64,000 nucleotides of DNA from UBA1858 sp964636225 (GCA_964636225.1 CAZWQM010000001.1:1-64000), one strand, 5' to 3'; shown: positions 51,221-61,958, numbered from the stretch's first letter. Made by a program: numbers and translations. The notes: generated by a model from the sequence alone, not told the origin.

Positions 51221-52894
51221 ATGGCCCAATATGTATTTTCCATGAGTGGCGTAGGCAAAGTTGTGCCGCCCAAAACTGAAATTCTGAAAGATATTTCTCT
51301 TAATTTTTTTCCCGGCGCCAAAATAGGTGTACTCGGCTATAACGGCGCGGGCAAATCCACCCTGTTGCGCATTATGGCCGGGGTCGATAAAGAACATCTG
51401 GGCGAAGCACGCCCACAAGCCAATCTGAATATTGGTTACCTGCAGCAGGAACCCGAACTGGATAAATCTTTGAATGTTCGAGGCAATGTCGAGCTGGGTA
51501 TTGCACCTCTCAAGCAGGCGTTGGATGAATTTAATGAAATCAGCATGAAATTTGCCGAACCCATGTCCGATGATGAGATGACGGCACTTTTGGAAAAACA
51601 GGCCGAACTTCAAGACAAGATTGAAGCCGCCGATGGCTGGAATTTGGAACGCAAACTGGAAGTGGCTGCGGATGCACTTCGGCTGCCTGACTGGAACGCA
51701 AACATTGAACACCTATCGGGTGGTGAACGTCGGCGCGTGGCACTTTGTCAGCTACTCCTTTCCAATCCTGATATGTTGATTCTTGATGAGCCGACCAACC
51801 ATCTGGATGCTGATTCGGTGTCTTGGCTGGAGCAATACCTGAAAGATTATTCGGGTACCGTCGTGGCTGTTACTCATGATCGTTATTTTCTGGATAACGT
51901 TGCCGGTTGGATTCTTGAACTGGATCGTGGTTACGGCATACCCTGGGAAGGTAATTACTCCAGCTGGCTGGATCAAAAAGAACGACGTTTGCAACAGGAA
52001 GAAAAACAGCAGCAGGCACGCAAGAAAACGATTTCTGCAGAACTCGAATGGGTGCGCAGCAATCCAAAAGCGCGACAGGCAAAAAGCAAAGCACGCCTGA
52101 AGCGTTTTGAAGAGTTAAATTCCCAGGAATATCAGAAGCGCGCTGAAACTAACGAGATATTTATTCCTGTGGGCGACCGATTGGGTGACCAGATTATTGA
52201 AGCCAAAGGATTAACAAAGCAATTTGATGGCCGTGTCCTTTTTGATGACGTGTCATTTAATATTCCACGAGGTGCCATTGTAGGTGTGATTGGTGGAAAC
52301 GGTGTGGGTAAAACTACTCTTTTTAAAATGATCGCAGGTCAGGAACAGGTCGATAGTGGCGAGTTAAAGGTGGGCGAATCGGTCAAACTTTCTTATGTCG
52401 ATCAACTGCGTGATGATCTGCAAGGTGAAAATACCGTCTGGCAAGAAATCTCGGACGGTCTGGATGTAATTACTGTGGGTAATCACACTATGCAATCCAG
52501 AAGTTATGTAGGCCGATTTAATTTTAAAGGTAGCGGTCAACAAAAACTGGTTAAAGAACTCTCCGGTGGAGAGCGAAATCGCTTACAACTGGCAAAATTA
52601 CTACGTAAAGGTGGGAATGTTCTGTTACTGGATGAACCTACCAACGATCTTGATGTTGAAACACTGCGAGCACTTGAAGAAGGCTTGCTGAACTTTCCTG
52701 GCAGCGCCATTGTTATTTCTCATGATCGCTGGTTTTTGGACCGCATTGCCACGCATATCCTCGCGTTTGAAGATGAGGGTAACGTGCACTGGTTTGAAGG
52801 AAACTTTAGCGAGTACGAAGAAGATCGCAAAAAAAGACTGGGGGAAGACGCCAGTCAGCCACGCCGAGTGCGTTATAAAAAAATTGATGCTTAA
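51221..52894 (+). CDS. ettA: Energy-dependent translational throttle protein EttA
   Basis: A 557-residue ABC-F ATPase that gates the first peptide bond of the 70S initiation complex by ATP/ADP ratio. MAQYVFSMSGVGKVVPPK start, GYNGAGKSTLLR, LSGGERRRVALCQLLL, LILDEPTNHLD in the first domain, EttA-specific arm (GIPWEGNYSSWLDQKERRL; EWVRSNPKARQAKSKARL), GGNGVGKTT, LSGGERNRLQLAKLL, LLDEPTNDLD in the second. Length normal. A terminator follows. Monocistronic, divergent from glyA. Confidence 0.96.
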   Translation: MAQYVFSMSGVGKVVPPKTEILKDISLNFFPGAKIGVLGYNGAGKSTLLRIMAGVDKEHLGEARPQANLNIGYLQQEPELDKSLNVRGNVELGIAPLKQALDEFNEISMKFAEPMSDDEMTALLEKQAELQDKIEAADGWNLERKLEVAADALRLPDWNANIEHLSGGERRRVALCQLLLSNPDMLILDEPTNHLDADSVSWLEQYLKDYSGTVVAVTHDRYFLDNVAGWILELDRGYGIPWEGNYSSWLDQKERRLQQEEKQQQARKKTISAELEWVRSNPKARQAKSKARLKRFEELNSQEYQKRAETNEIFIPVGDRLGDQIIEAKGLTKQFDGRVLFDDVSFNIPRGAIVGVIGGNGVGKTTLFKMIAGQEQVDSGELKVGESVKLSYVDQLRDDLQGENTVWQEISDGLDVITVGNHTMQSRSYVGRFNFKGSGQQKLVKELSGGERNRLQLAKLLRKGGNVLLLDEPTNDLDVETLRALEEGLLNFPGSAIVISHDRWFLDRIATHILAFEDEGNVHWFEGNFSEYEEDRKKRLGEDASQPRRVRYKKIDA

Positions 52895-52899
52895 ATTAA

Positions 52900-52936
52900 A
52901 ACGCCCACTATGGAATCCACAGCGGGCGTTATTTTT
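52900..52936 (+). terminator. Rho-independent terminator of ettA
   Basis: AACGCCC (52900-52906) pairs with GGGCGTT (52924-52930), followed by ATTTTT, 6 bases after the ettA stop. Confidence 0.85.
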
Positions 52937-52995
52937 GGACAGTTAACCTTACGGTTTCAAAGTAAGATAGAGCACCTACATCAGCAATATGATTT

Positions 52996-53280
52996 TTATT
53001 GGTTCATTTTCTCCATGGCTTTGGAAGTCATTTCTTCTGCATTTTCCTTAGCCGCATCTTCCATCTCGCCCGCTTTTTTCATGGCATCATCAGCCATATC
53101 ACCTGCTTTCTCCATCGCATCACCAGTGGCTTCTGCCGCGTCATGAGCCATCTCACCCGTTTTCTCCATAGCCGATGATGCTTCTTCCATCATGGCATCC
53201 CCTGTTTCCGGAGACATATAGTTCAAGTAGTAATATGCTGCACCCGCGATAACGATGATCGCAATAATAATTTTAGACAT
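52996..53280 (-). CDS. Single-pass protein with Ala/Met/Lys amphipathic repeats
   Basis: A 94-residue protein: an N-terminal membrane helix (KIIIAIIVIAGAAYYYLNYM) followed by about 65 residues built of 11-residue-like units rich in Ala, Met, Glu and Lys (MEKTGEMAHDAAEATGDAMEKAGDMADDAMKKAG). Units resemble those of apolipoprotein/LEA-like helices. No cysteine. GAGGGG ribosome binding site about 8 bases upstream. Likely periplasm-facing amphipathic helix; role unknown, perhaps envelope stress or lipid binding. Confidence 0.7.
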   Translation of the reverse strand: MSKIIIAIIVIAGAAYYYLNYMSPETGDAMMEEASSAMEKTGEMAHDAAEATGDAMEKAGDMADDAMKKAGEMEDAAKENAEEMTSKAMEKMNQ

Positions 53281-53428
53281 TGGAACCCCTCTTTGGTCTA
53301 TGAATATATTTTTAGTTTATATAAGTTATTGTTATATAGCTTTTTTTGACTCTCCAATGTCTATTTTAATACTATGCACTATTACATAGCAATTTGTTTT
53401 GCCTGAATAACATACAAATACATTTTAA

Positions 53429-55277
53429 TCACTCCAGTGCCACATTCGCAATCGAGGTCCGATTAATCGTGTAGGTGTAACCGGCGTGAAACTCTTTGCT
53501 AAACAGGGTCTTTTCACCCGTCGACCAGATGATAGCAAGCTTATTCACGACTGTTTCATCGCCTAATCCAAAATGCGCATAGTGAGCGTCAAGTGAAAGG
53601 AACCCACCGCCTGTTTTAATCTCACGAATCTGTTTGATTTCATTTTCGCCAGTACCGGTAGCAATCAAAACCTTACAACCTATGCAATTGGCGTTGCCAA
53701 TTTCATCATTAATCTTAATTGTGATGGCGTTGTTTTCTTTCAGATTATTTTTAAAAACTTTTAGCCCTCCATGTGTCGTGTTCCCAATAATGTCCAGGTC
53801 ACCATCATTATCAATATAAGTAAAGGCCGAGCTGTGATCAAAATCATCCAGGCCAAAAGAGACATGTTTTAATAAGAACTTCTCACCGTTTCTATTGTGA
53901 AAGAACATATTGGGTGAATGCGTTGTAGGTCCTACAAATGCCGCATAAACCGAACCGTTAGCAACATATATATCCTGCCAGCCATCATTATTAAAATCGC
54001 CTGAAGCCAGACCCGTGCCCAGGAAAAACGGTTCAACAAAATTACTTTCATCAATTTTATTATAGGAATCGATGCCTAAATCGACTGCTTTATACTTGGT
54101 GAAAGGCAGGGTGCCTTCAATGTTGGCGGGAGAATAAAGCGAACGTGTAACGATAAAGTTCTTTTTGCTATAGTAGTTTTCATTAACAGGTGACACAGTA
54201 TCCTGCAGACCATATAAGGCAAATTTGTTGATATCTCTTCGCTGAATTGTTCCGACGTGCTTTCGATCTCCCCGCAACACTTCATTCGTGTACTGCTGTT
54301 CCCATTTTTGATCTTTATAATCCGTAATTGTCTGTTCAACATATCCTGCTGCGATACCAAGAACTGCTACAATTGCAAACAGCAAAATGGCAAGTTTAGT
54401 ACTGAATGTACGCCAAATAATAAAACCGGAATAAACGCTGAACGTACCTAATGTAAATAACAGTGCCATGACAATGACAATAGGCACATCTGCGGCAAAT
54501 AAAGATTGTGCCAGCATGACATTAAATGCGATGGGCATAGGCAAAAATGTCCCAAATACACTGATTGTCGCAATGGCCCAAAAGGATGGATGTGTTCCAA
54601 TTAGTGTGTTCGGATCCCACACATGAGAGACCAATGCACCAAGAAAACCCGCCACAAACATTAGTGGTACGGTGCGATAAACAATATAAGCAAAACTTTC
54701 TGAATAATCTTTGAATATTCCAAACAAGGCTTGTCCCCAGGATTCAGAATTAATCACGGGCGTATCTGGAATGGCACAGGCAATAGGTTCCTGTTCATTT
54801 TGTTTGTGTGTAATAAAAGGGACGATGACGAGAATAAGAAAGATTGTAAAATCCAGCTTTATTAATGCCACATAAAATGGAAACAACGTGAACAACATGG
54901 TTAGCACAATTATGTTCAAGGTCGGCGAACTAAACATGACTGCGAGAGATGTTTGCAGACTTCTCCCGCCTTCATACATGGCTTTGGCTATTGGAGCCAC
55001 GCAGTTGACGCAAACACCTATTGATCCACGCCCAGTTGACGGTGGTATAGCCAACTTTTTCCACAAAAGATGCTGCTTCATCAATATGAAACAACGCTTC
55101 GTGTGTGAGCGTATCTTCCAAATGAATTATACCTGTCATGTCCGCTTTACCCTGTAGGGCAGGATAACGCGACATCGTCCAGAAACTGACAACAATTGCA
55201 ATGATGACGAAAAAATTAAAATGACCCGGCGATTTCCCAATATTGATGTCAAAGCTGCCATAATTTATACGTCTGTA
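53429..55277 (-). pseudogene. Permease-FG-GAP/UnbV fusion gene with internal deletion
   Basis: The 3' 551 codons encode a permease part (GVCVNCVAPIAKAMYEGG, MFSSPTLNIIVLTMLF, PMPIAFNVMLAQSLFAADVP) followed by FG-GAP repeats (GDFNNDGWQDIYVANG; YIDNDGDLDIIGN) and an ASPIC/UnbV-like end. Upstream, another frame reads FNFFVIIAIVVSFWTMSRYPALQGKAD to EKVGYTTVNW. Homologues have about 40 residues between VNW and GVCVNC; here the parts meet out of frame at about 55035. There is also no usual start codon for the upstream part. Deletion rather than sequencing error. The protein would be an inner-membrane permease of unknown substrate (DUF318-type). Confidence 0.7.
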
Positions 55278-55325
55278 AGTTATCAGTAAGTTGAATATTA
55301 GCCATTAACCTGCATTGCCTCAATC

Positions 55326-56204
55326 ATGACAATAGATTCCACCCTCCTTAACAATGTGTTGCATAAAGCCTCTAGGTTGTTGGATCAGCTTAACTCGGCA
55401 AATAATTCAGGAAAACAGGCGCCTCCTCCGGAAGCTCTTACATTACGCTGGCGTCAATCACAGGGACCCCAGGCGCTGACATGGGAATGCTCTATTGATT
55501 GTAATGATCTGCTGCATATCGACCTTCAGGCAAAACAGCTTTTGGAAAATACACAACAATTTGTACAAGGATTCACGGCAAATAATGCTTTGTTGTGGGG
55601 AGCCAGAGGAACAGGAAAATCTTCTTTAATTCAAGCTGTGCTTGTACGTTTTACTCAGCAGCAACTACATATCATTGAAATTGCTCATTCAGATTTTGCC
55701 GACTGGATAGACATTGTAAGTTGGTTGAAAGCTCATTCGGACAAAAAATTTATTATTTTCTGCGATGACTTATCGTTTAATGAAAATGATTCCAGCTATA
55801 AAGAAATTAAAGCAGCATTGGATGGCTCTCTTAGCAGCTTGCCCAATAATGCACTTATTTATGCGACCTCGAATCGACGTCATTTGTTGCCGGAAAAGCT
55901 GGCTGATAACCAGTATGCGCAGCATATTAACGGCGATATACATCATGCAGAAGCCATTGAAGAAGCTATTTCGTTATCTGACCGATTTGGTTTATGGCTA
56001 TCATTCCATGCGTTGACGCAAGATCAGTATCTGGCAATTGTGGAACACTGGCTAAAAGCGTTTGGTGTCGAGCAAGACCCAAAAGAATATCGTGAGCTGG
56101 CATTACGCTGGGCATTGCAGCGAGGATCACGCAGCGGTCGAATTGCTAATCACTTTGCGCGTGACTATGCGGGAAAGTTTTTTATTAATGCAAACGGGCT
56201 TTAG
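55326..56204 (+). CDS. DUF815-family AAA ATPase
   Basis: A 292-residue soluble ATPase. N-terminal helical region (LNNVLHKASRLLDQLN), Walker A LLWGARGTGKSSLIQA near residue 93, Walker B FIIFCDDLSF, sensor-like NALIYATSNRRHLLPE and ERF-type LSDRFGLWLSF, RWALQRGSRSGRIANHFARD at the end. All are features of DUF815 (YcaJ-unrelated) ATPases, which are conserved in proteobacteria but of unknown role. ATG start; divergent from the permease remnant. Confidence 0.88.
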   Translation: MTIDSTLLNNVLHKASRLLDQLNSANNSGKQAPPPEALTLRWRQSQGPQALTWECSIDCNDLLHIDLQAKQLLENTQQFVQGFTANNALLWGARGTGKSSLIQAVLVRFTQQQLHIIEIAHSDFADWIDIVSWLKAHSDKKFIIFCDDLSFNENDSSYKEIKAALDGSLSSLPNNALIYATSNRRHLLPEKLADNQYAQHINGDIHHAEAIEEAISLSDRFGLWLSFHALTQDQYLAIVEHWLKAFGVEQDPKEYRELALRWALQRGSRSGRIANHFARDYAGKFFINANGL

Positions 56205-57148
56205 AAATACTTCCTTAAATCCATGCCTTCATAGAGTGAAGCCACTTCATCTTCATAGCCATTAAACATAAGTGTTTTTGTTTTTCTGAGTTCGCCAATT
56301 TTGCGTTCGCGTGCCTGACTCCAGCGTGGATGATCCACTTCTGGATTCACGTTGGAATAAAATCCATATTCTTTGGCAGATGCCGTATTCCAGCTGGTGG
56401 AAGGTTGGTCTTCAGTAAAGCGGATTTTAACAATCGATTTAATGCTCTTGAATCCATATTTCCAGGGTATTACCAGTCTGAGTGGTGCGCCATTCTGATT
56501 CGGCAGTTCTTTGCCATATAAACCCACGGTTAATAGTGTCAGAGGGTGCATGGCTTCATCAATACGCAAACCTTCACGATAAGGCCAATCCAGAACCGAA
56601 CGCCGCTGTCCCGGCAGATTATCCGGGTCCAGTAGGGTAGTAAACTCTACATATTTGGCTTTACTGGTGGGTTCAAAGCGTTTTAAAACCGGACCAAGTT
56701 CTAAGCCCAGCCAAGGCACAACCATTGACCATGCTTCCACGCAACGTAAGCGATAGATTCGTTCTTCCAGCTGATATGGAGATATAAAATCTTCCAGAGC
56801 CAGTGTACCGGGTTTGGCACACTCCCCTTCCACAGTGATGGCCCAAGGTTCTGTTTTTAATAAATGTGCGTTTAATTTTGGGTCACCTTTGCCTGTACCT
56901 AATTCGTAAAAATTATTATAAGAAGTAATTTTTATTTCTTCGGTAAGCTCCTTGGCTAGAGGGTTGTCGGAGTCTTTTTTATAGTCTTTGATACTAACTT
57001 TTGCAGAACTTAATGCAGGCATTCCAAAACTAAAGGCAGCAGCCGCACCACCTGACATTTTTATGAACTCTCTTCGTCGTTTGTAAATTTCATAATCCGT
57101 GACTTCCGATTCTGAAATGTAAGATTTGTTCTTTATTTTAATCAGCAT
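56201..57148 (-). CDS. msrP: Protein-methionine-sulfoxide reductase catalytic subunit MsrP
   Basis: A 315-residue molybdopterin enzyme repairing oxidised Met in periplasmic proteins. Tat signal KRRREFIKMSGGAAAAF; YNNFYELGTGKGDP, TVEGECAKPG, RLRCVEAWSMVVPWLG (Mo-ligating Cys), FTTLLDPDNLPGQ, LLTVGLYGKELPNQNGAPLRLVIPWKYGFK. Normal length. The haem membrane partner MsrQ is usually adjacent but is not: upstream is a beta-barrel gene and downstream the convergent DUF815 gene, overlapping by 4 bases. Confidence 0.93.
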   Translation of the reverse strand: MLIKIKNKSYISESEVTDYEIYKRRREFIKMSGGAAAAFSFGMPALSSAKVSIKDYKKDSDNPLAKELTEEIKITSYNNFYELGTGKGDPKLNAHLLKTEPWAITVEGECAKPGTLALEDFISPYQLEERIYRLRCVEAWSMVVPWLGLELGPVLKRFEPTSKAKYVEFTTLLDPDNLPGQRRSVLDWPYREGLRIDEAMHPLTLLTVGLYGKELPNQNGAPLRLVIPWKYGFKSIKSIVKIRFTEDQPSTSWNTASAKEYGFYSNVNPEVDHPRWSQARERKIGELRKTKTLMFNGYEDEVASLYEGMDLRKYF

Positions 57149-57163
57149 GGTGATATGTCTGTT

Positions 57164-57841
57164 TTAGAAATTAAATTGTAATTCGGTGGATATAAAGTCA
57201 ACGTCTTGTTTATCGTATTCAAATCTTTCCCATTCCGCGCTGAGTCGAATTTTTTTGCTCACATCAAAATAGGATCCAATTGAATAGAATAAATCCGTTC
57301 CATTGTTACTGGTCAGCGTACTTTCCAAGCCTGAGGTGTGACCGGGATTTAGATCCCAGTTGTATATACCTCCGCGTAAAAACAGACGCTTGGAAGAGTC
57401 AATCTCAAATGTGCTTACACCGGAGAAAAATAGAGCCTTACTGTCCAGATCGATGTCACGTTGATCTGTCAGCCAAAGTTCTTTTCCGGTAAACACATCA
57501 CCCACACCAAACTCCATTTGTTCCTTGTATTCAAACTCAATTGAAAACAAATCATTTGCACGGTATCCGCTAAGAAATTTGATTCCTGGGTCCGTATCGC
57601 TATATGTGGACGGGGCTATGGAATAATCATCCAGCTCATACCACTTTTTGGCAGGAACATGGTCCAGTCCCAGATACCACTCCGCCTGAGCGGCAGTAAC
57701 CACGGCAGTAAATGTCCATGCAATCACTGCATGTCTGGTAAAACGACTGAATTTACCAATGAGCTTAATCACTCTGTTACCCGTCCCCATTAAATACGAG
57801 ACCTGATTTATATGAAGAATATGACAATAACTTCGTTCCAA
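57164..57841 (-). CDS. Outer-membrane beta-barrel protein
   Basis: About 206-225 residues. Signal-peptide region (FTRHAVIAWTFTAVVTAAQA, mature EWYLGLDHV), then eight alternating strands of the OmpA/OmpX-like type (FLSGYRANDLFSIEFEYKEQ; LFLRGGIYNWDL; KIRLSAEWERFEYD) ending in Phe (TELQFNF). The likely start is ATG 57787 (MGTGNRVIKL); the upstream part of the frame lacks protein character. It is 15 bases upstream of msrP, so maybe cotranscribed. Function unknown; lipid-facing barrel or adhesin. Confidence 0.65.
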   Translation of the reverse strand: MERSYCHILHINQVSYLMGTGNRVIKLIGKFSRFTRHAVIAWTFTAVVTAAQAEWYLGLDHVPAKKWYELDDYSIAPSTYSDTDPGIKFLSGYRANDLFSIEFEYKEQMEFGVGDVFTGKELWLTDQRDIDLDSKALFFSGVSTFEIDSSKRLFLRGGIYNWDLNPGHTSGLESTLTSNNGTDLFYSIGSYFDVSKKIRLSAEWERFEYDKQDVDFISTELQFNF

Positions 57842-57878
57842 AATTCAATTTAATTACATGACATTTGACGGCACTTCA

Positions 57879-60800
57879 TTAGTTTAATGCAACTCGAGCA
57901 TTTCTAAATATGCGCATCCATGGGCTGTCCTCTTCCCAGTCATAAGGGTGCCAGGAGTGCTGCACAGTTCTAAATAGACGTTCAGGATGTGGCATCATGA
58001 TGGTGAATCTTCCATCTGTATTGCTTAAAGCTGTGATACCCAGAGGTGATCCATTGGGATTTAATGGATAAATTTCAGTAGCCTCACAAGTAGAATTCAC
58101 GTAGTGCATAGTATTGAGATTGGCAGCTAAAATCTGCTCACATTGTTCGCGACTTGCATCGATACGGCCTTCCCCATGCGCTACTGCCACCGGCAGAACA
58201 GAACCGTGCATGTCGCTAAACATCATGGACGGCGAATGGGTAATCTCGACATTCACCAGACGTGCCTCAAATTGTTCGGATCTATTGCGTACAAAATTTG
58301 GCCATAGCTCTGCGCCAGGAATGATTTCTCTTAGCTGAGACATCATCTGACAGCCATTGCATACGCCTAGCGCCAGTACATCTTTCCGGATAAAAAATGA
58401 ATTAAATATATCACGTAAATTATTGTTATATAAAATACTACTGGCCCACCCATTGCCGGCTCCTAGAACATCTCCGTAAGAGAATCCACCACAGGCCACC
58501 AGCATATGGAAATCGGATAATTTTTGTCTGCTAAAGATCAAATCCGTCATATGCACATCAATGGCCTCAAACCCGGCACGGTCAAACGCAGCAGCCATCT
58601 CAATTTGCCCATTGATTCCCTGTTCGCGCAAAATAGCTGCTTTTGGTCGCAAATTTTTTGCAATATACGGGGCACAGATATCCTCATTTATATCGAAACT
58701 GGTTTTAACCACTAGGCCCGTATGTCTGTCGTCGGAAATGAGTAGTGCCTCTTGTTCAGCCACTTCGGGATTATCTCGAAGTTTCTGAATCTGAAGACTT
58801 GGTTGACTCCATATTAATTCAAGCTCTGCACGAGATTTATTTAATAACTCACTATTATTATATGAAATAATAATATTCTCTTCAGCTGTTGGCTCACCAA
58901 GTATATGCAGACAATCTGTCAGTCCGCATTCATTTGCCAGCAAAGTTGCTTGCGCTAGATCTTCTGTGCTGATCTGTAGGACCGCACCTAATTCTTCATT
59001 AAAAAGATTTTCTAACGCACTGTTTCCTAATTTATTAACCTGTACTTTGATACCGCATCGTCCGGCAAAAGCCATTTCACACAGGGTTGCCAATAACCCA
59101 CCGTCACTGCGATCATGGTAAGAAATAACATTAATAGTATCTCTTAACTTAATAATATAATTGATGAACTTTGAGAGTAATTCGGGATTGTCTACATCAG
59201 GGACATTGTTGTCAGAAATTTTGTAAACCTGACTCAGACATGAAGCGCCCAGTCTATTCTTCTTTTCTCCCAGATCAATCAAAACCAAATAACTGGTACC
59301 CAGATCTGTACGAATATGTGGAGTCCAGGTTTTTCTGATGTCAGCCACTGGAGAGAATGCCGATACAATAAGTGAAACCGGCGAAACAACGTTTTTATTA
59401 ACGCCTCTTTCTAGCCATGTTGTCTGCATGGAGAGTGAGTCTTTACCTACAGGGATAGCAATATTTAAGTTTCTGCATATATTAGAAAGCGCATTAACTG
59501 TATCATATAACACACTATCTTCATTATCATAATTGGCAGCTGCCATCCAGTTCGCAGACAGGCGAATATCATTTATTTGTTGCACATCTGCCGCCAGTAA
59601 ATTAGTGATGGCTTCACCAAGCGCCATGCGTGCGGAATTGGGTCCTGAACTCAATGCAATTGGTGTACGCTCTCCCATGGACATCGCTTCTCCAGTATAG
59701 CTTTTGAAGCTACTGGCAGTCACCGCAACATCGGCTACCGGGACCTGCCAGGGACCAACCATTTGGTCTCTCGCTACTAACCCAGTAATCGTTCTGTCTC
59801 CGATTGTGACCAGAAATTTCTTGGAGGCGACTGTAGGATTACGCAACACGTACTCAACGGCATGCTCGATTTTTATATGTTGATAATCTGCTGATTTAGT
59901 TAATAAAGTTTTTCGGAAAGTACTGCGTTCCATTTTCGGTGGCTTTCCTAACAACACTTCCATAGGAATATCGATCGGATTTTGCCCAAATTTTGCATCC
60001 GTGACGATCAAATCCTGTTTGTCTGTTGCTTCACCAACCACTGCTACGGGGCAGCGTTCTCGTTCGCAAATTTGTTTAAATGCATCTAACTGGCTCTCCT
60101 TAATGGCAAGTACATAACGTTCCTGGGCTTCATTACACCAAATTTCCATAGGTGACATGCCCGGTTCAGCATTAGGTACTTTGCGCAGTTCAATAATGCC
60201 TCCACGACTGACATCATTCAGAATTTCCGGTAAAGCATTTGACAATCCTCCTGCCCCTACATCATGGATTGAGAGTATGGGATTTTTTTCCTGCAAGCCC
60301 CAGCAACGATTAATCACTTCCTGGCAGCGTCGTTCCATTTCCGGGTTTTCACGTTGAACTGAAGCAAAGTCTAGTTGTTCGTTACTGCTACCGGAGGCCA
60401 TGGAAGATGCAGCGCCTCCCCCCAGACCAATCAACATAGCGGGACCACCCAGTACGATTATCGGCGTCCCGGCAGGAATATCCTGTTTTTCTACATCGCT
60501 TTCGCGAATATTGCCCATTCCTCCAGCAATCATAATGGGCTTATGGTAGCCTCGAACTACGCCAGCAACTTCCTGTTCAAAAGTTCTGAAATAGCCAAGC
60601 AAATTCGGGCGACCAAACTCATTATTGAACGCGGCGGCTCCTAGGGGACCTTCAATCATAATATCCAGCGCAGAAACAATGCGCTCTGGCTTTCCATAAT
60701 TAATTTCCCAAGGTTCATGCATGCCTGGAATTTGCAGATTAGAAACGCTAAACCCACATAGACCGGCTTTAGGATAGCCACCTCGTCCGGTGGCACCTTC

Positions 60801-61751
60801 ATCCCGAATTTCCCCACCTGAACCGGTCGCGGCACCCGGAAAAGGTGAAATGGCAGTGGGGTGATTATGGGTTTCCACTTTCATGAGAATATGAATGTCT
60901 TCAGTAGAGTAGGAATAACGGGTATCTGACTGAGCATAAAAACGTTCACCGGCATGACCCGCAATCACCGCAGAATTGTCTTTATAGGCGGAGAGCACAT
61001 TATGTGGCGCATTGGCATGAGTCGTGCGAATCATGCCAAACAGGGTTTCGTCCTGCTTTTGTCCGTCAATTGTCCAGCTGGCGTTAAATATTTTATGTCG
61101 ACAATGCTCGGAATTTGCCTGAGCAAACATCATTAACTCAACATCAGATGGGCAGCGGTTTAGCTTAGTGTAATTCTCGACCAGATAATCGATTTCATCA
61201 TTCGATAAAGCCAGACCAAGCTGTGTATTGTAGCTGGCAATGTCCTGTGCCATATCTTCAATGGAAAACAGGCGCCGCACCGGGGCCGGTTCTTTATGTT
61301 TAAATAACAAAGAAATCTGGGCGATTTTGGTCAACACGCTTTGTGTCATGCGATCATGAAGCTGCAGCAACACTTGCTGACGTCGGCTTTCATCCACTTT
61401 TCGCCAACCTGTTAGGGTGTAAAACACCCCTCTTTCCACACGGCCCGTTTGACCAAGTCCACAATGTTCAACAATATCTGTCGCCTTGCTCGACCAGGGA
61501 GAAATCGTTCCGATACGAGGAGTTATAATTAATTGCTCATCTAATTTATAATTAGTAGAAATCGCCTGCTCTACTTTTAATAACTGGCGCAATAACCCAA
61601 TTTGTTCAGAAGGCAGTACGCCAGATTTTTCTGTAAAGTAAATCCAGAAAGACTCAATAGATTCAATTTCGGGAGCAATTTTTTGAACAGAACTCAGCTG
61701 TTGCTGGCGTCTAAAAGGTGTGGCTGCAGGGCCACCGCGAAGGATCAGCAT
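57879..61751 (-). CDS. purL: Phosphoribosylformylglycinamidine synthase PurL
   Basis: A 1290-residue one-chain FGAM synthase (purine synthesis, step four), typical of gammaproteobacteria. N-terminal PurS-like domain, catalytic ATP-grasp-like halves (MMFAQANSEHCRHKIF; KVETHNHPTAISPFPGAATGSGGEIRDEGATGRGG), GVGGASSMASGSSNEQLDFASVQR region, and the class I glutaminase at the C-terminus (ALGVCNGCQMMSQLRE with catalytic Cys; MPHPERLFR). ATG start. No disruption seen; stand-alone gene. Confidence 0.96.
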   Translation of the reverse strand: MLILRGGPAATPFRRQQQLSSVQKIAPEIESIESFWIYFTEKSGVLPSEQIGLLRQLLKVEQAISTNYKLDEQLIITPRIGTISPWSSKATDIVEHCGLGQTGRVERGVFYTLTGWRKVDESRRQQVLLQLHDRMTQSVLTKIAQISLLFKHKEPAPVRRLFSIEDMAQDIASYNTQLGLALSNDEIDYLVENYTKLNRCPSDVELMMFAQANSEHCRHKIFNASWTIDGQKQDETLFGMIRTTHANAPHNVLSAYKDNSAVIAGHAGERFYAQSDTRYSYSTEDIHILMKVETHNHPTAISPFPGAATGSGGEIRDEGATGRGGYPKAGLCGFSVSNLQIPGMHEPWEINYGKPERIVSALDIMIEGPLGAAAFNNEFGRPNLLGYFRTFEQEVAGVVRGYHKPIMIAGGMGNIRESDVEKQDIPAGTPIIVLGGPAMLIGLGGGAASSMASGSSNEQLDFASVQRENPEMERRCQEVINRCWGLQEKNPILSIHDVGAGGLSNALPEILNDVSRGGIIELRKVPNAEPGMSPMEIWCNEAQERYVLAIKESQLDAFKQICERERCPVAVVGEATDKQDLIVTDAKFGQNPIDIPMEVLLGKPPKMERSTFRKTLLTKSADYQHIKIEHAVEYVLRNPTVASKKFLVTIGDRTITGLVARDQMVGPWQVPVADVAVTASSFKSYTGEAMSMGERTPIALSSGPNSARMALGEAITNLLAADVQQINDIRLSANWMAAANYDNEDSVLYDTVNALSNICRNLNIAIPVGKDSLSMQTTWLERGVNKNVVSPVSLIVSAFSPVADIRKTWTPHIRTDLGTSYLVLIDLGEKKNRLGASCLSQVYKISDNNVPDVDNPELLSKFINYIIKLRDTINVISYHDRSDGGLLATLCEMAFAGRCGIKVQVNKLGNSALENLFNEELGAVLQISTEDLAQATLLANECGLTDCLHILGEPTAEENIIISYNNSELLNKSRAELELIWSQPSLQIQKLRDNPEVAEQEALLISDDRHTGLVVKTSFDINEDICAPYIAKNLRPKAAILREQGINGQIEMAAAFDRAGFEAIDVHMTDLIFSRQKLSDFHMLVACGGFSYGDVLGAGNGWASSILYNNNLRDIFNSFFIRKDVLALGVCNGCQMMSQLREIIPGAELWPNFVRNRSEQFEARLVNVEITHSPSMMFSDMHGSVLPVAVAHGEGRIDASREQCEQILAANLNTMHYVNSTCEATEIYPLNPNGSPLGITALSNTDGRFTIMMPHPERLFRTVQHSWHPYDWEEDSPWMRIFRNARVALN

Positions 61752-61958
61752 AGTGTCTGAAGCTCGTATAAATGTTAGAAATCATATCAGGGGTAGTGAC
61801 TATATTAGCCGAATTTTAACATTGAAACACGTAGTAAAATTAACTTTAAATTGCGCTAGTTTATTCACCAAATTGCACGAAAAGACAGAAAAATTTTTTT
61901 TGCTCATGTAACTCACAGGTGGATTAATATAATCATTTGATTAATTCAATAACACCTC

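Noticed and set aside
51170..51712. 180-residue minus-strand ORF over the ettA start
   Set aside because: It lies fully opposite the conserved EttA coding sequence and has no family features; a shadow frame.
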